A stretch of 8,515 bases of DNA from Pseudomonas sp. (GCA_026398835.1 JAPLSD010000056.1:1-8515), one strand, 5' to 3'; positions 1-6,378 are shown, counted from the first letter of the stretch. The notes: a model not told the origin generated them from the sequence alone. Program-made: numbers and translations.

Positions 1-130
1 ACTCGTCGCGCGACAGTTCGAAGGCGCCGAGTTTGAAGGAGCAATAGCCGGTGACGGCATGGGGGGCGCTAGCCTGGACTTCGTCGTCGGCAAAGGACGT
101 GTTATCGGCAGCGTTTTCAAGCATGGCCAT
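1..130 (-). CDS. hapD: Hydroquinone 1,2-dioxygenase large subunit, N-terminus only (partial)
   Basis: Only the first 43 codons are in the window; the gene runs off the left edge. The start is the ATG at 130-128 (Met-Ala-Met-Leu-Glu), with GAGGA 8 nt upstream. The visible protein has an acidic, polar N-terminus followed by a GYCSFKLGAFELSRDE stretch, which resembles the start of the large subunit of type II hydroquinone dioxygenases (HapD of 4-hydroxyacetophenone degraders, PnpD of nitrophenol degraders). That enzyme is a cytoplasmic non-haem Fe(II) heterotetramer that opens hydroquinone to 4-hydroxymuconic semialdehyde. In the known family the iron site is in this subunit, but the ligand residues lie beyond the window. 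It follows the small-subunit gene by 66 bp on the same strand, so co-transcription is likely. The call leans on that neighbour because the visible part is short. Confidence 0.6.
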   Translation of the reverse strand, partial: MAMLENAADNTSFADDEVQASAPHAVTGYCSFKLGAFELSRDE

Positions 131-140
131 GACGGGATTC

Positions 141-158
141 CTCTTGTTGCTCTTGTTG
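141..158 (-). repeat. Tandem 9-bp repeat (CAACAAGAG x2) forming the hapD leader and Shine-Dalgarno
   Basis: On the minus strand CAACAAGAG occurs twice back to back, and the second copy runs into the GAGGA ribosome binding site of the downstream gene. Each copy matches the Pseudomonas Crc/Hfq A-rich motif AAnAAnAA at seven of eight positions (AACAAGAG). The arrangement recalls the amiE leader motif, which also ends in an AACAAGAGG ribosome binding site. The repeat is seen directly; the regulatory role is inference. Confidence 0.5.
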
Positions 159-196
159 GATAGGACGGCGGTGTTGAACAGATCAGATCCGGCTGA

Positions 197-703
197 TCAC
201 TTGAAGCAGATGTCTGCCCACTTCTCGACCGACAACGGCCCCTTGATGGTTTGCTGGAGCATCACGCCGGGACGGCTGGCTTCGAAGCGATACGCAGTAC
301 CGGTTGGCAGCAGGCACTGGTGACCGCGTTTGAGCAGCACGTAACCCATCGGCTTGCCCCCCGGCACTTCACCAGCCACGTCACCGGCCAGCCGAGTGCC
401 CTCACCCTCTTTCAACGGTGTGTCGAGCTTGAGGAAGTCCACACGTACTTCACCGTCCATGACGATGGCGAACTCGTCGTGCGCTGCCGTGTACCAAGGC
501 GATTGACCTTCGGCCCGCAGGGTTTCAATGACGTAACCGAGATTGAGACCAACGACGACTTTTTCATAAGGGAGGGATTTTTCCGCCACTTCGAAAATGT
601 TCGAAAAAGCATAATGACTGGCCTGGCCGCTGATGATTTCAACCGACCCTTTGGTGTAGTTATCCAACGAGCCGAAGACCGTTTCGATTGCAGCACTACT
701 CAT
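197..703 (-). CDS. hapC: Hydroquinone 1,2-dioxygenase small subunit (HapC/PnpC type)
   Basis: The 168-residue product resembles the small subunit of type II hydroquinone dioxygenases; HapC is about 18 kDa, which fits. The fold in this family is cupin-like, and a cupin-style strand is visible at about residues 70-93 (WYTAAHDEFAIVMDGEV, with H75, E77 and G84-E85). The C-terminus (LSVEKWADICFK) also looks family-typical. With the large subunit encoded next on the same strand it would form the Fe(II) enzyme that opens hydroquinone between C1 and C2, in the cytoplasm. The ATG at 703-701 is preceded by only GGTG (713-710). A much stronger AAGGAGG lies at 761-755 and faces in-frame CTG (745) and TTG (742) codons, so an N-terminus 13 residues longer is possible. 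The ATG is preferred because the preceding residues (THCYYNNKTVKT) do not look family-like. hapC and pnpC are alternative names; the primary substrate of the pathway is not shown here. Confidence 0.75.
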   Translation of the reverse strand: MSSAAIETVFGSLDNYTKGSVEIISGQASHYAFSNIFEVAEKSLPYEKVVVGLNLGYVIETLRAEGQSPWYTAAHDEFAIVMDGEVRVDFLKLDTPLKEGEGTRLAGDVAGEVPGGKPMGYVLLKRGHQCLLPTGTAYRFEASRPGVMLQQTIKGPLSVEKWADICFK

Positions 704-714
704 GGTTTTCACCG

Positions 715-726
715 TTTTGTTGTTGT
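715..726 (-). promoter_or_regulatory. A-rich Crc/Hfq-type motif upstream of hapC
   Basis: The minus strand reads ACAACAACAAAA here, containing a perfect AAnAAnAA (AACAACAA, 724-717), directly upstream of the weak GGTG ribosome binding site and the ATG at 703. Sequences of this form at translation starts are targets of Hfq with Crc in Pseudomonas catabolite repression. The match is seen; the function is inferred. Confidence 0.5.
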
Positions 727-754
727 AGTAACAGTGAGTCAACAGTACGTCGCA

Positions 755-761
755 CCTCCTT
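755..761 (-). promoter_or_regulatory. Strong Shine-Dalgarno AAGGAGG with no nearby ATG
   Basis: A near-perfect ribosome binding site lies 51 nt upstream of the annotated hapC ATG. At suitable distances downstream there are only a CTG (9-nt spacer) and a TTG (12-nt spacer), both in frame with hapC. It may drive a longer, non-ATG-started HapC or act as a ribosome standby site. Confidence 0.45.
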
Positions 762-788
762 CGGGAACAATTAGAGAGCGGGCGACAA

Positions 789-832
789 CAGTGTTCGCGA
801 AACGCAAACACTGCAGTGGCAAACGTGCCACT
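789..832 (-). other. Two adjacent hairpins at the lysR-hapC junction
   Basis: Two inverted repeats lie almost end to end. Positions 815-821 pair with 826-832 (AGTGGCA / TGCCACT, 4-nt loop) and touch the last base of the lysR stop codon. Positions 789-799 pair with 803-813 as an 11-bp stem with a 3-nt loop; one pair (796/806) is a G.U wobble in minus-strand RNA. Neither is followed by a U-run, so a standard intrinsic terminator is unlikely. A processing or stability element, an attenuator, or a protein-binding site are alternatives. Confidence 0.6.
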
Positions 833-1761
833 CAGCGTACCCAGCCACGCTCCAGCAAGGGCTTGTCCCAGCACGGTTCGTCACCGAAGTTTTCCACCAG
901 GAAGTCGATCAGTGTGCGAACTTTCAATGCCCGCCGCTGGGTAGCGGGATACACCGCGGAAAAATTGAAGGACGACAACGCGTACTCGGGCAGTACGGGA
1001 ATCAGCCGACCGCTGAGCAGGTCATCGCTGGCCACCAACGTCGGCAAACAAACAATGCAGATCCCGGTCGCCGCGTAGTCGCGCAACAAATGAACCGAGT
1101 TCGATCGCACCTGGCCCGGCAGGCTCAGCTCCACCTGCTCGTCATCGCGCGTGAAGATCCAGCGGTTGCGCGACGGATAGCCCTCGTACAAGGCGATTTT
1201 GTGTTGCAGCAACTCCTGCGGGTGCGTGGGCACGCCGAACTTACCGGCATAATCGGGTGACATGCAGAACAACCGGCGAACGCTGAACAGCTTGCGCTCG
1301 ATCAGGGTTTCCGCCATCGGCGGGAACATCTGGAACGCCACATCGAAGCCCTCTTCGATAGGGTCCACCACTCGATCATTGACGATGACGTCGACCTCAA
1401 TGTCAGGGTACAGCCGCGTGAACTCGGCCAACATTCTGCCGAAGTGACCGATGGCAAAACCCGGCAGCATTTGTACGCGCAATTTGCCGGTGGGTTTGGC
1501 GCGGAGCTCGCGCATGTGTTCGGTCAGCGAGTTGAAACTCGCGACCATGTCCGCGCATTCCTTGTAGTACGTCTCGCCTACCTCGGAGAGCCGGACATGA
1601 CGCGTACTGCGATGGAACAACGGCGCATTGATAAACTGTTCCAGCTGTTGAATGCGGTGGGTGATCACTGAGCGGGTCACGCCCAGTTGCTGAGCCGCCT
1701 TGGCGAAGTTGCCGGTTTCGGCAACACGCACAAAGGCTTCGACACTGAGTAAACGATCCAT
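832..1761 (-). CDS. LysR-family transcriptional regulator
   Basis: The 309-residue length is normal for the family. An N-terminal winged helix-turn-helix spans about residues 1-60: F10, the FAKAAQQLGVTRSVITHRIQQLE helix pair at 19-41, then the APLFHR wing. A LysR substrate-binding domain follows at about 90-295 (GKLRVQMLPGF onward). The start is the ATG at 1761-1759, with GAGAG 8 nt upstream. It lies between the uptake genes and the hydroquinone dioxygenase genes, all on one strand, 87 bp after the LivM stop and 128 bp before hapC. It probably responds to an aromatic inducer and controls one or both modules, as PnpR-type LysR proteins do, but the inducer cannot be read from sequence. A co-directional position is less usual than the divergent layout typical of LysR genes. 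Confidence 0.9.
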   Translation of the reverse strand: MDRLLSVEAFVRVAETGNFAKAAQQLGVTRSVITHRIQQLEQFINAPLFHRSTRHVRLSEVGETYYKECADMVASFNSLTEHMRELRAKPTGKLRVQMLPGFAIGHFGRMLAEFTRLYPDIEVDVIVNDRVVDPIEEGFDVAFQMFPPMAETLIERKLFSVRRLFCMSPDYAGKFGVPTHPQELLQHKIALYEGYPSRNRWIFTRDDEQVELSLPGQVRSNSVHLLRDYAATGICIVCLPTLVASDDLLSGRLIPVLPEYALSSFNFSAVYPATQRRALKVRTLIDFLVENFGDEPCWDKPLLERGWVR

Positions 1762-1780
1762 GGGGCAGGCTCTCTGGATG

Positions 1781-1800
1781 TTTTTGTTCTCATAGGAACA
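1781..1800 (-). promoter_or_regulatory. Perfect dyad and overlapping A-rich motif upstream of lysR
   Basis: TGTTC-N6-GAACA (1785-1800) is a perfect 5-bp-armed dyad 23 bp before the lysR ATG. It contains a T-N11-A pairing (T1785, A1797) as in LysR boxes, so autoregulation is possible. On the minus strand an AAnAAnAA match (AACAAAAA, 1788-1781) overlaps its start-proximal arm. No convincing -35/-10 pair was found in the 87-bp gap, nor a terminator for the upstream ABC genes. Confidence 0.4.
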
Positions 1801-1848
1801 GCGAGGTTAGCCTGTCGGCACCCCGCACTCCACATCCCTGACAACGCG

Positions 1849-2823
1849 CTACTTGTGGCTCTGAATAGACAACCGCCGCTGCATGGGAAAAACCTGCCAG
1901 CCCAGGCGTTCACTGATCAGCCCCCACACCCCTTGCGGGGCCTTGAGCATCATCACCACCGCAACCACGCCAAGGATGATCATGTACACGGCGCCGTACT
2001 GCGCCAGACAGCCACGCAACACAAAGTAAATCAGCGTGCCGATCAATGGCCCCTCCAGGGTGCCAATGCCGCCGATGATGACAATAAAGATCACCACCGC
2101 CGTCCAGTCCTGCAGGTTGAACGCCGCATCCGGGGAAATACGCAGTTTTTGCAGAAAGATCAGCGCCCCGACCACGCCCGTGCAACCGGCGGCCAGCACG
2201 TACACCATCAACTTGGTGCGGAAGGTGTTGACCCCCAGGCTGCCAGACGCCGGTTCGGAATCGCGAATCGACGCCAGCGCCAAGCCCTGTCGCGAACGCA
2301 ACACAAAGAACACCACCGCCACGGCGGCAATGGCGATGGCCAGTGCGGTGAAGTAAATCAGCATTTCGCGCTCGTCCCGGTCATTGCCGATCTGCCGCAC
2401 AATCGCCGCCGGCAGACTTTGCCCGGAACCGCCGCCGAGACTACTCATCTGTGCCATGCCCAGGCGAAAGACTTCTGCCACGACCCAAGTGCCAATGGCG
2501 AAGTAGGCACCGCGCAGTCGAAACACGATCAAGGCCGTGGGAATCGCCAACAGCGCAACCAGCACGCCCGAGAGCAAGACCGCGAACAATGGAGGAACAC
2601 CAACCCGGGTGGACAGCATAAACAACAGGTACCCACCCAGACCGACGAACGCCTGCTGCCCGACCGAGACCATGCCCGCGTAACCTGCCAGCAAGTTCCA
2701 CATTTGCGCCAGGGCCAGGTAATAGGCGAACTCCACCACCAACCGCAGGCTTGAACGATCCGCCCAGAATGGCGCACTGATCAATACCAAAACACAGATG
2801 CCCAGCAATGACAGCCCAATCAT
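1849..2823 (-). CDS. Liv-type ABC transporter permease (LivM family)
   Basis: A 324-residue inner-membrane permease of the branched-chain amino acid/aromatic (HAAT) ABC family, of normal length. Family marks include NLLAGYAGMVSVGQQAFVGLGGY near residues 45-65, a DSEPASGSLGVN loop in the middle that resembles the family's DSE/A-A-x-GVN motif, and VIIGGIGTLEGPLIG near the C-terminus. About eight to ten hydrophobic segments are visible. The start is the ATG at 2823-2821, which overlaps the stop of the upstream permease as ATGA and so is translationally coupled. An upstream extension of the frame is hydrophilic and is rejected. With a LivH partner it would form the membrane channel of the transporter. 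The gene itself looks intact; its usual partner is damaged. Confidence 0.9.
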   Translation of the reverse strand: MIGLSLLGICVLVLISAPFWADRSSLRLVVEFAYYLALAQMWNLLAGYAGMVSVGQQAFVGLGGYLLFMLSTRVGVPPLFAVLLSGVLVALLAIPTALIVFRLRGAYFAIGTWVVAEVFRLGMAQMSSLGGGSGQSLPAAIVRQIGNDRDEREMLIYFTALAIAIAAVAVVFFVLRSRQGLALASIRDSEPASGSLGVNTFRTKLMVYVLAAGCTGVVGALIFLQKLRISPDAAFNLQDWTAVVIFIVIIGGIGTLEGPLIGTLIYFVLRGCLAQYGAVYMIILGVVAVVMMLKAPQGVWGLISERLGWQVFPMQRRLSIQSHK

Positions 2824-3513
2824 GCTGCTGGTGGTCGTCCTTTGTACGCGATAGCAGGATCGATTTTTGCGCCCAGCGCCTGGGCGACACCAAGAATCAC
2901 CCCGCCCGCCAGGGTGCCCCACAGGCTGCCCAACCCGCCGATGATCACCGCCTCAAAACCGTACAACAGACGCGCCGGCCCAACCGTGGGGTCGAAACTG
3001 GTACGAATCGCCAGAAACACCCCGGCAATCGACACCACCGCCATCGCCAGCGCCATGGCCAGACCGAAAATATGCGCGTTGTTGACGCCCATCAGCCGCG
3101 CGGTTTGCTGGTCATCGGAGGTGGCACGAAACGCCCGGCCCACTGCGGTTTTGTAAAACAGCAATTGCAGGCCGCCGATGATCAGCAACGCACTGCAAAA
3201 TACGATCAGCGGCATGACGCCTACGCTCAGACTGCCGAAGCCGACACTGGCGACTTCGAGGCCGCCTTGGGACAGCTTTTGGCTGTCAGCACTGAAAAAC
3301 TCCAGCAGCACGTTCTGCACGATGATCGACAGGCCAAAGGTCACCAGCAGTGGCGGCAGGATGTCCTGGCCAAGTGTTCTGTTGAGCAACAGCCGTTGCA
3401 GCAGATAGCCGAAACAGAACATCAACGGCACCACGATCAGCAAGCTCGCCAGCGGGCTGAACCCCAGATGCACCGAGCAACATGCCTTGAAGCAGAGTAT
3501 TGAGCCATTCCAT
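2820..3513 (-). pseudogene. Liv-type ABC permease (LivH family), apparently broken by deletion and frame change
   Basis: The gene starts like a LivH permease: the ATG at 3513, 2 nt after the LivF stop, encodes MEWLNTLLQGMLLG. It then jumps, with a frame change at about 3473, into HLGFSPLASLLIVVP, which normally lies some 40-45 residues further on. The usual segment with the G-x-YAL and N-x-AHG motifs and the first membrane helices is absent. From the ATG the frame ends after 75 residues (3286). The body of the permease is readable from GTG 3473 as 217 residues, against about 290 for the family. The C-terminus (GAKIDPAIAYKGRPPAA) also lacks the customary last hydrophobic helix and RP-x-GL ending. 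About five hydrophobic segments remain. It overlaps livM by 4 bp. A shortened product from the GTG cannot be excluded, but function is doubtful. Confidence 0.7.
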
Positions 3514-3515
3514 AT

Positions 3516-4226
3516 CTAGATCCCGAAATACGCGGCTTTGATTTGCGCTTTGTCCGCGTCCCCAGCGCGGCCAGTCAGGGACACCCGCCCTTCCTGGAAG
3601 CAATAGAAACGGTCGCAGACACTCAACGCCTGATTGATGTCCTGCTCCACGAGAATCACCGTGGTGCCGTCGGCCTTGATCGAGGGCAGCGCGGCGTAGA
3701 TATCCTTGATCGTGGTCGGTGCCAGTCCCAGGCTGATCTCGTCGCACAACAGCAACTGCGGGTTCGCCATCAAGCCCCGGCCAATTGCAACCATTTGCTG
3801 CTGGCCGCCGGACAGTGCAGTGCCTGGGCGTTTGCGCAGTTTTTCCAGCACCGGAAACAGCTGATAGATCCGCGCAAGCGTCCACGGGCCAGGGCGTTTG
3901 CTGTAGGCCCCGATCAACAGGTTTTCTTCGACACTGAGCGAGGGAAACAGCTTTCTGCCTTCCGGCACCAAAGCGATGCCGCGCTCGAGCACCTGATTCG
4001 CCGCCAGTTCACCAATCGCCTGGCCCTTGAAGGTGATGGCGCCGGGCTGGTTTTTGATCAGTCCGGCCAGAGAGCGCAGGAGCGTCGATTTGCCCGCGCC
4101 GTTAGAGCCAATGATCGCCACGGTTTCGCCCGCCTCAAGGGTCAGGCTGATATCGAACAGCGCTTGAAAGTCGCCATAGCCGGCACAGAGTTTTTCGATG
4201 GACAGCAGGTTTTCATTCGTCGACAT
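3516..4226 (-). CDS. Liv-type ABC transporter ATP-binding protein (LivF family)
   Basis: A 236-residue cytoplasmic ATPase of a branched-chain amino acid/aromatic type ABC importer, of normal length. Walker A is GSNGAGKST (40-48), the signature is LSGGQQQM (138-145) and Walker B is LLLCDE (158-163). A glutamine (LVEQD, Q195) takes the place of the switch histidine, as is usual in LivF. The family-typical PEGRKLFPSLSVEENL is at 88-103. It starts at ATG 4226, 3 nt after the LivG stop, with GGGAGC overlapping the end of that gene, so translation is coupled. It would pair with the LivG protein to power uptake. The substrate is not apparent from the ATPase; the gene context suggests an aromatic compound. 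Confidence 0.92.
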   Translation of the reverse strand: MSTNENLLSIEKLCAGYGDFQALFDISLTLEAGETVAIIGSNGAGKSTLLRSLAGLIKNQPGAITFKGQAIGELAANQVLERGIALVPEGRKLFPSLSVEENLLIGAYSKRPGPWTLARIYQLFPVLEKLRKRPGTALSGGQQQMVAIGRGLMANPQLLLCDEISLGLAPTTIKDIYAALPSIKADGTTVILVEQDINQALSVCDRFYCFQEGRVSLTGRAGDADKAQIKAAYFGI

Positions 4227-4229
4227 GCT

Positions 4230-4955
4230 TCAGCTCCCGATGCCCATGTAGATGTCCTGGACTCGTGGATCAGCCATCACGCCGCGCGGTTCGCCTTCGG
4301 CCAATTTGGCGCCGAAGTTGATCACCGTCAGGCGGCTGACCACCGCCAGCAACGCATGCACGATGTGTTCGATCCAGATGATGGCGACGCCCGCCTTGTG
4401 AATGCCTTGGATGGTTTCCACCAGCGCCAGGCATTCCGGTTCGGTCAGACCACCAGCGATTTCATCCAGCAACAACAGCCGCGGCTGGGTCGACAAGGCG
4501 CGAGCCATTTCCAGGCGTTTGCGGTCCAGCAGTGTCAGCGAGCCGGCCAGCACGTTGGCCTTGCGCATCAGCCCCGTCAGTTCCAGGGTCTGTGCGCACC
4601 ACTGACTGGCCTCTTTGTCGCGCAACCGCGCGCCGAAAGTTGCGCCCACCAGCAGGTTCTCGAACACGGTCATTTTCACGAACGGATGCGGGATCTGATG
4701 GGAGCGGCCAATGCCTTGCTGGCAACGCTTGAACACCGGTTCACGGGTGACGTTGCGGCCTTCGAAATGGATCGTGCCGCTGTCGGCCGCCACGCCGCCG
4801 GCGATCAGGTTGAACAGCGTGCTTTTCCCCGCGCCATTGGGACCGATGATGCCCAAGGCTTCACCCGGTTGCAGGGTCAGGCTCATCGCGTCCGTGACCT
4901 TCACCGAGCCGTAGCTTTTGTGCACATCGTTCATTTGCAGAAGTGGTTGTTGCAT
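4230..4955 (-). CDS. Liv-type ABC transporter ATP-binding protein (LivG family) with divergent signature
   Basis: A 241-residue ATPase from the ATG at 4955-4953, 25 bp after the binding-protein stop. A longer frame to 5036 exists but would overlap the binding-protein gene and adds unrelated residues. A start at 4934 (MNDVHKSY) is also possible, and the ribosome binding site is weak for either. Walker A is GPNGAGKST (38-46), the Q-loop is Q87 and Walker B is LLLLDE (160-165), followed by IAGGLT; the switch histidine is H197 (IEH). The signature is unusual: SLTLLDRKRLE (139-149) replaces the LS-x-GQQ-R form. I believe this variant occurs in a subset of LivG homologues. If the two ATPases dimerise, one composite ATP site would be degenerate and the other canonical. 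Confidence 0.9.
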   Translation of the reverse strand: MQQPLLQMNDVHKSYGSVKVTDAMSLTLQPGEALGIIGPNGAGKSTLFNLIAGGVAADSGTIHFEGRNVTREPVFKRCQQGIGRSHQIPHPFVKMTVFENLLVGATFGARLRDKEASQWCAQTLELTGLMRKANVLAGSLTLLDRKRLEMARALSTQPRLLLLDEIAGGLTEPECLALVETIQGIHKAGVAIIWIEHIVHALLAVVSRLTVINFGAKLAEGEPRGVMADPRVQDIYMGIGS

Positions 4956-4980
4956 GGTGCACCCGTGTCTTTTCGAGCGA

Positions 4981-6291
4981 TCAATACGTAATGGCCTGCA
5001 TTTCGCCGCCCAGTGGAATCGCTGGTGCGGTGGCATTGCTGGTCACGATCAGGTCGTATTTGTTGTCATTGCCCAGCCGCCATTGGCCGCTGACAAGCGG
5101 TGTCTTCGCGACGTTCTTCACCGGTCCGTTGTTCCAGTTGATCGGCCCGACCACGGTGTTGAGGTTGGTCTTGAGCAATGCGTCGCGGACTGCGTGCGGG
5201 TTACCGACTTCTTGGGTGCGCTTGAGGATGTCCACTGCCAGTTCGAACAGGGCATGCACGAAACCCAGCGGTTGAGTCCACTGCTTGCCGGTCGCCTGGG
5301 TAAAGCCCTGGGCCAACTGCCCGGCACTGGCGCCAGTCAATGACGAGCTGAACGGGTGCGTCGGGCCCCACCAGATTTCGGTCGACAGGTTGTTGCCGGC
5401 CTTGCCCAATGCCTCGACCGCCGTGGGAAACAGCAGCGCCTTGCCAACCGACACCGCTTTGGGCTTGAAGCCCTGCTGGCGGGCCTGGGTCCAGAAGGTG
5501 CTCAGGTCCGGTGGAATGACCACACCGGTGACGATCTCGACGTCGGCCTTTTTGAACGCAGCGATCTGTGCCGAGAAATCGTCGGTCAAGCTTTGAAAGC
5601 GACCAGGGTCGACCAGTTGGAAACCCTTTTGCGCCAACACCGGTGGGAAGCCGAGTTTCGGATCGCCCCAGGCATTGCCGTCGCCATCGTTGGGGAACAG
5701 ACCGCCGACCACCTTGTTGGACGGCATGGCGCCCCACATGGAGCTGTAAGTACCGATCACATCCTCCAGGCCCCAGAAGAAGTGATAGGTCCATTCGAAA
5801 CCCTGGTCAGGCTTGCCACCACGGGTAAAGAACCACGGCTGCCACGGCGCAACCGTGGAAATACACGGAATCTCGTTGATTTCGCATTGGTCGGAGACCG
5901 GGTTGGTGGTTTCCGGGGTCGACGACACCAGCATCAGGTCGACCGAATCAGACAGAATCAGCTCGTTCGCCACTTCCGCCGCGCGGTTGGGGTTGGACTG
6001 GCTGTCCTTAACGATGACTTCCAGGCGATAGGCCTTGCCGGCCACGTTGATGGTGTTTTTCAACACCTGCTTGAGCGATTCAATGATGTAGTTATCAGCG
6101 GCGGCAAAAGGCGCCAACGGCCCGGTTTGCGGGCTGACATAGCCGAGCTTGATCACCCGTTCACCGCCAATGGCAAAGTTGAACGGCAGGCTGGCCAACG
6201 CCACACCTGCGGCGGCAACACCGGTGCTGCGCAGGAAATCACGGCGCGAGAAATCGCGGCCAAACAGGTTTTTATCGTTGTTGTCTGTCAT
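4981..6291 (-). CDS. Tat-exported ABC transporter substrate-binding protein (LivK/HAAT type)
   Basis: A 436-residue periplasmic binding protein of the type 1 fold used by branched-chain amino acid/aromatic ABC importers. The N-terminus is a clear twin-arginine signal: SRRDFLR at 15-21, then the hydrophobic stretch TGVAAAGVALASLPFNF. The mature part begins near ERVIKLGYVSPQTGPLAPFA (44-63), which is typical of the family. The SDQCEINEIPCIS segment has two cysteines that could form a disulphide, and tryptophan-rich segments (APWQPWFF, FEWTYHFFWG) suggest an aromatic-lined pocket. The start is ATG 6291 with GGAG 7 nt upstream. It lies between the porin and ATPase genes and would capture the solute after passage through the porin. 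Tat export means it folds in the cytoplasm first, whereas most Liv binding proteins use Sec. The ligand is unknown. Confidence 0.9.
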   Translation of the reverse strand: MTDNNDKNLFGRDFSRRDFLRSTGVAAAGVALASLPFNFAIGGERVIKLGYVSPQTGPLAPFAAADNYIIESLKQVLKNTINVAGKAYRLEVIVKDSQSNPNRAAEVANELILSDSVDLMLVSSTPETTNPVSDQCEINEIPCISTVAPWQPWFFTRGGKPDQGFEWTYHFFWGLEDVIGTYSSMWGAMPSNKVVGGLFPNDGDGNAWGDPKLGFPPVLAQKGFQLVDPGRFQSLTDDFSAQIAAFKKADVEIVTGVVIPPDLSTFWTQARQQGFKPKAVSVGKALLFPTAVEALGKAGNNLSTEIWWGPTHPFSSSLTGASAGQLAQGFTQATGKQWTQPLGFVHALFELAVDILKRTQEVGNPHAVRDALLKTNLNTVVGPINWNNGPVKNVAKTPLVSGQWRLGNDNKYDLIVTSNATAPAIPLGGEMQAITY

Positions 6292-6323
6292 GTAAGTACT
6301 CCAAAAGCCTGGACGAACAGGGT

Positions 6324-6337
6324 CGCCACGTGTGGCG
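6324..6337 (-). other. Intercistronic hairpin between porin and binding-protein genes
   Basis: CGCCAC and GTGGCG arms enclose a 2-nt centre within the 87-bp gap between the porin stop and the binding-protein start. There is no U-run after it, so it is unlikely to be a full terminator. Hairpins in this position can protect upstream mRNA and raise porin output relative to the ABC genes. Role inferred. Confidence 0.4.
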
Positions 6338-6378
6338 GAGCCATCACGCAGGGTCAGGGGTAAACGAAAGAAGTCGGT

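Noticed and set aside
721..744. TGTTG...CAACA inverted repeat in the hapC leader as an operator
   Set aside because: The arms are only 5 bp with a 14-bp spacer, and the sequence is explained by the CA-repeat motif.
816..829. TGGCAC...TTGCC on the minus strand, like a sigma-54 promoter
   Set aside because: The spacing between the GG and GC elements is wrong: the GG-N10-GC rule is not met, and the bases belong to the hairpin.
1855..2754. Plus-strand open frame (299 codons) opposite the LivM gene
   Set aside because: Its His/Gln-rich translation mirrors the hydrophobic codons of a membrane protein on the other strand.
3543..4991. Long plus-strand open frame (482 codons) opposite the two ATPase genes
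   Set aside because: It lies antisense to two clear ATPases with all their motifs. The translation is rich in His, Gln and Arg with no recognisable domain, as expected of a mirror frame in GC-rich DNA.
5356..6363. Plus-strand open frame (335 codons) opposite the binding-protein gene
   Set aside because: It is antisense to a well-supported Tat binding protein and has no family features.
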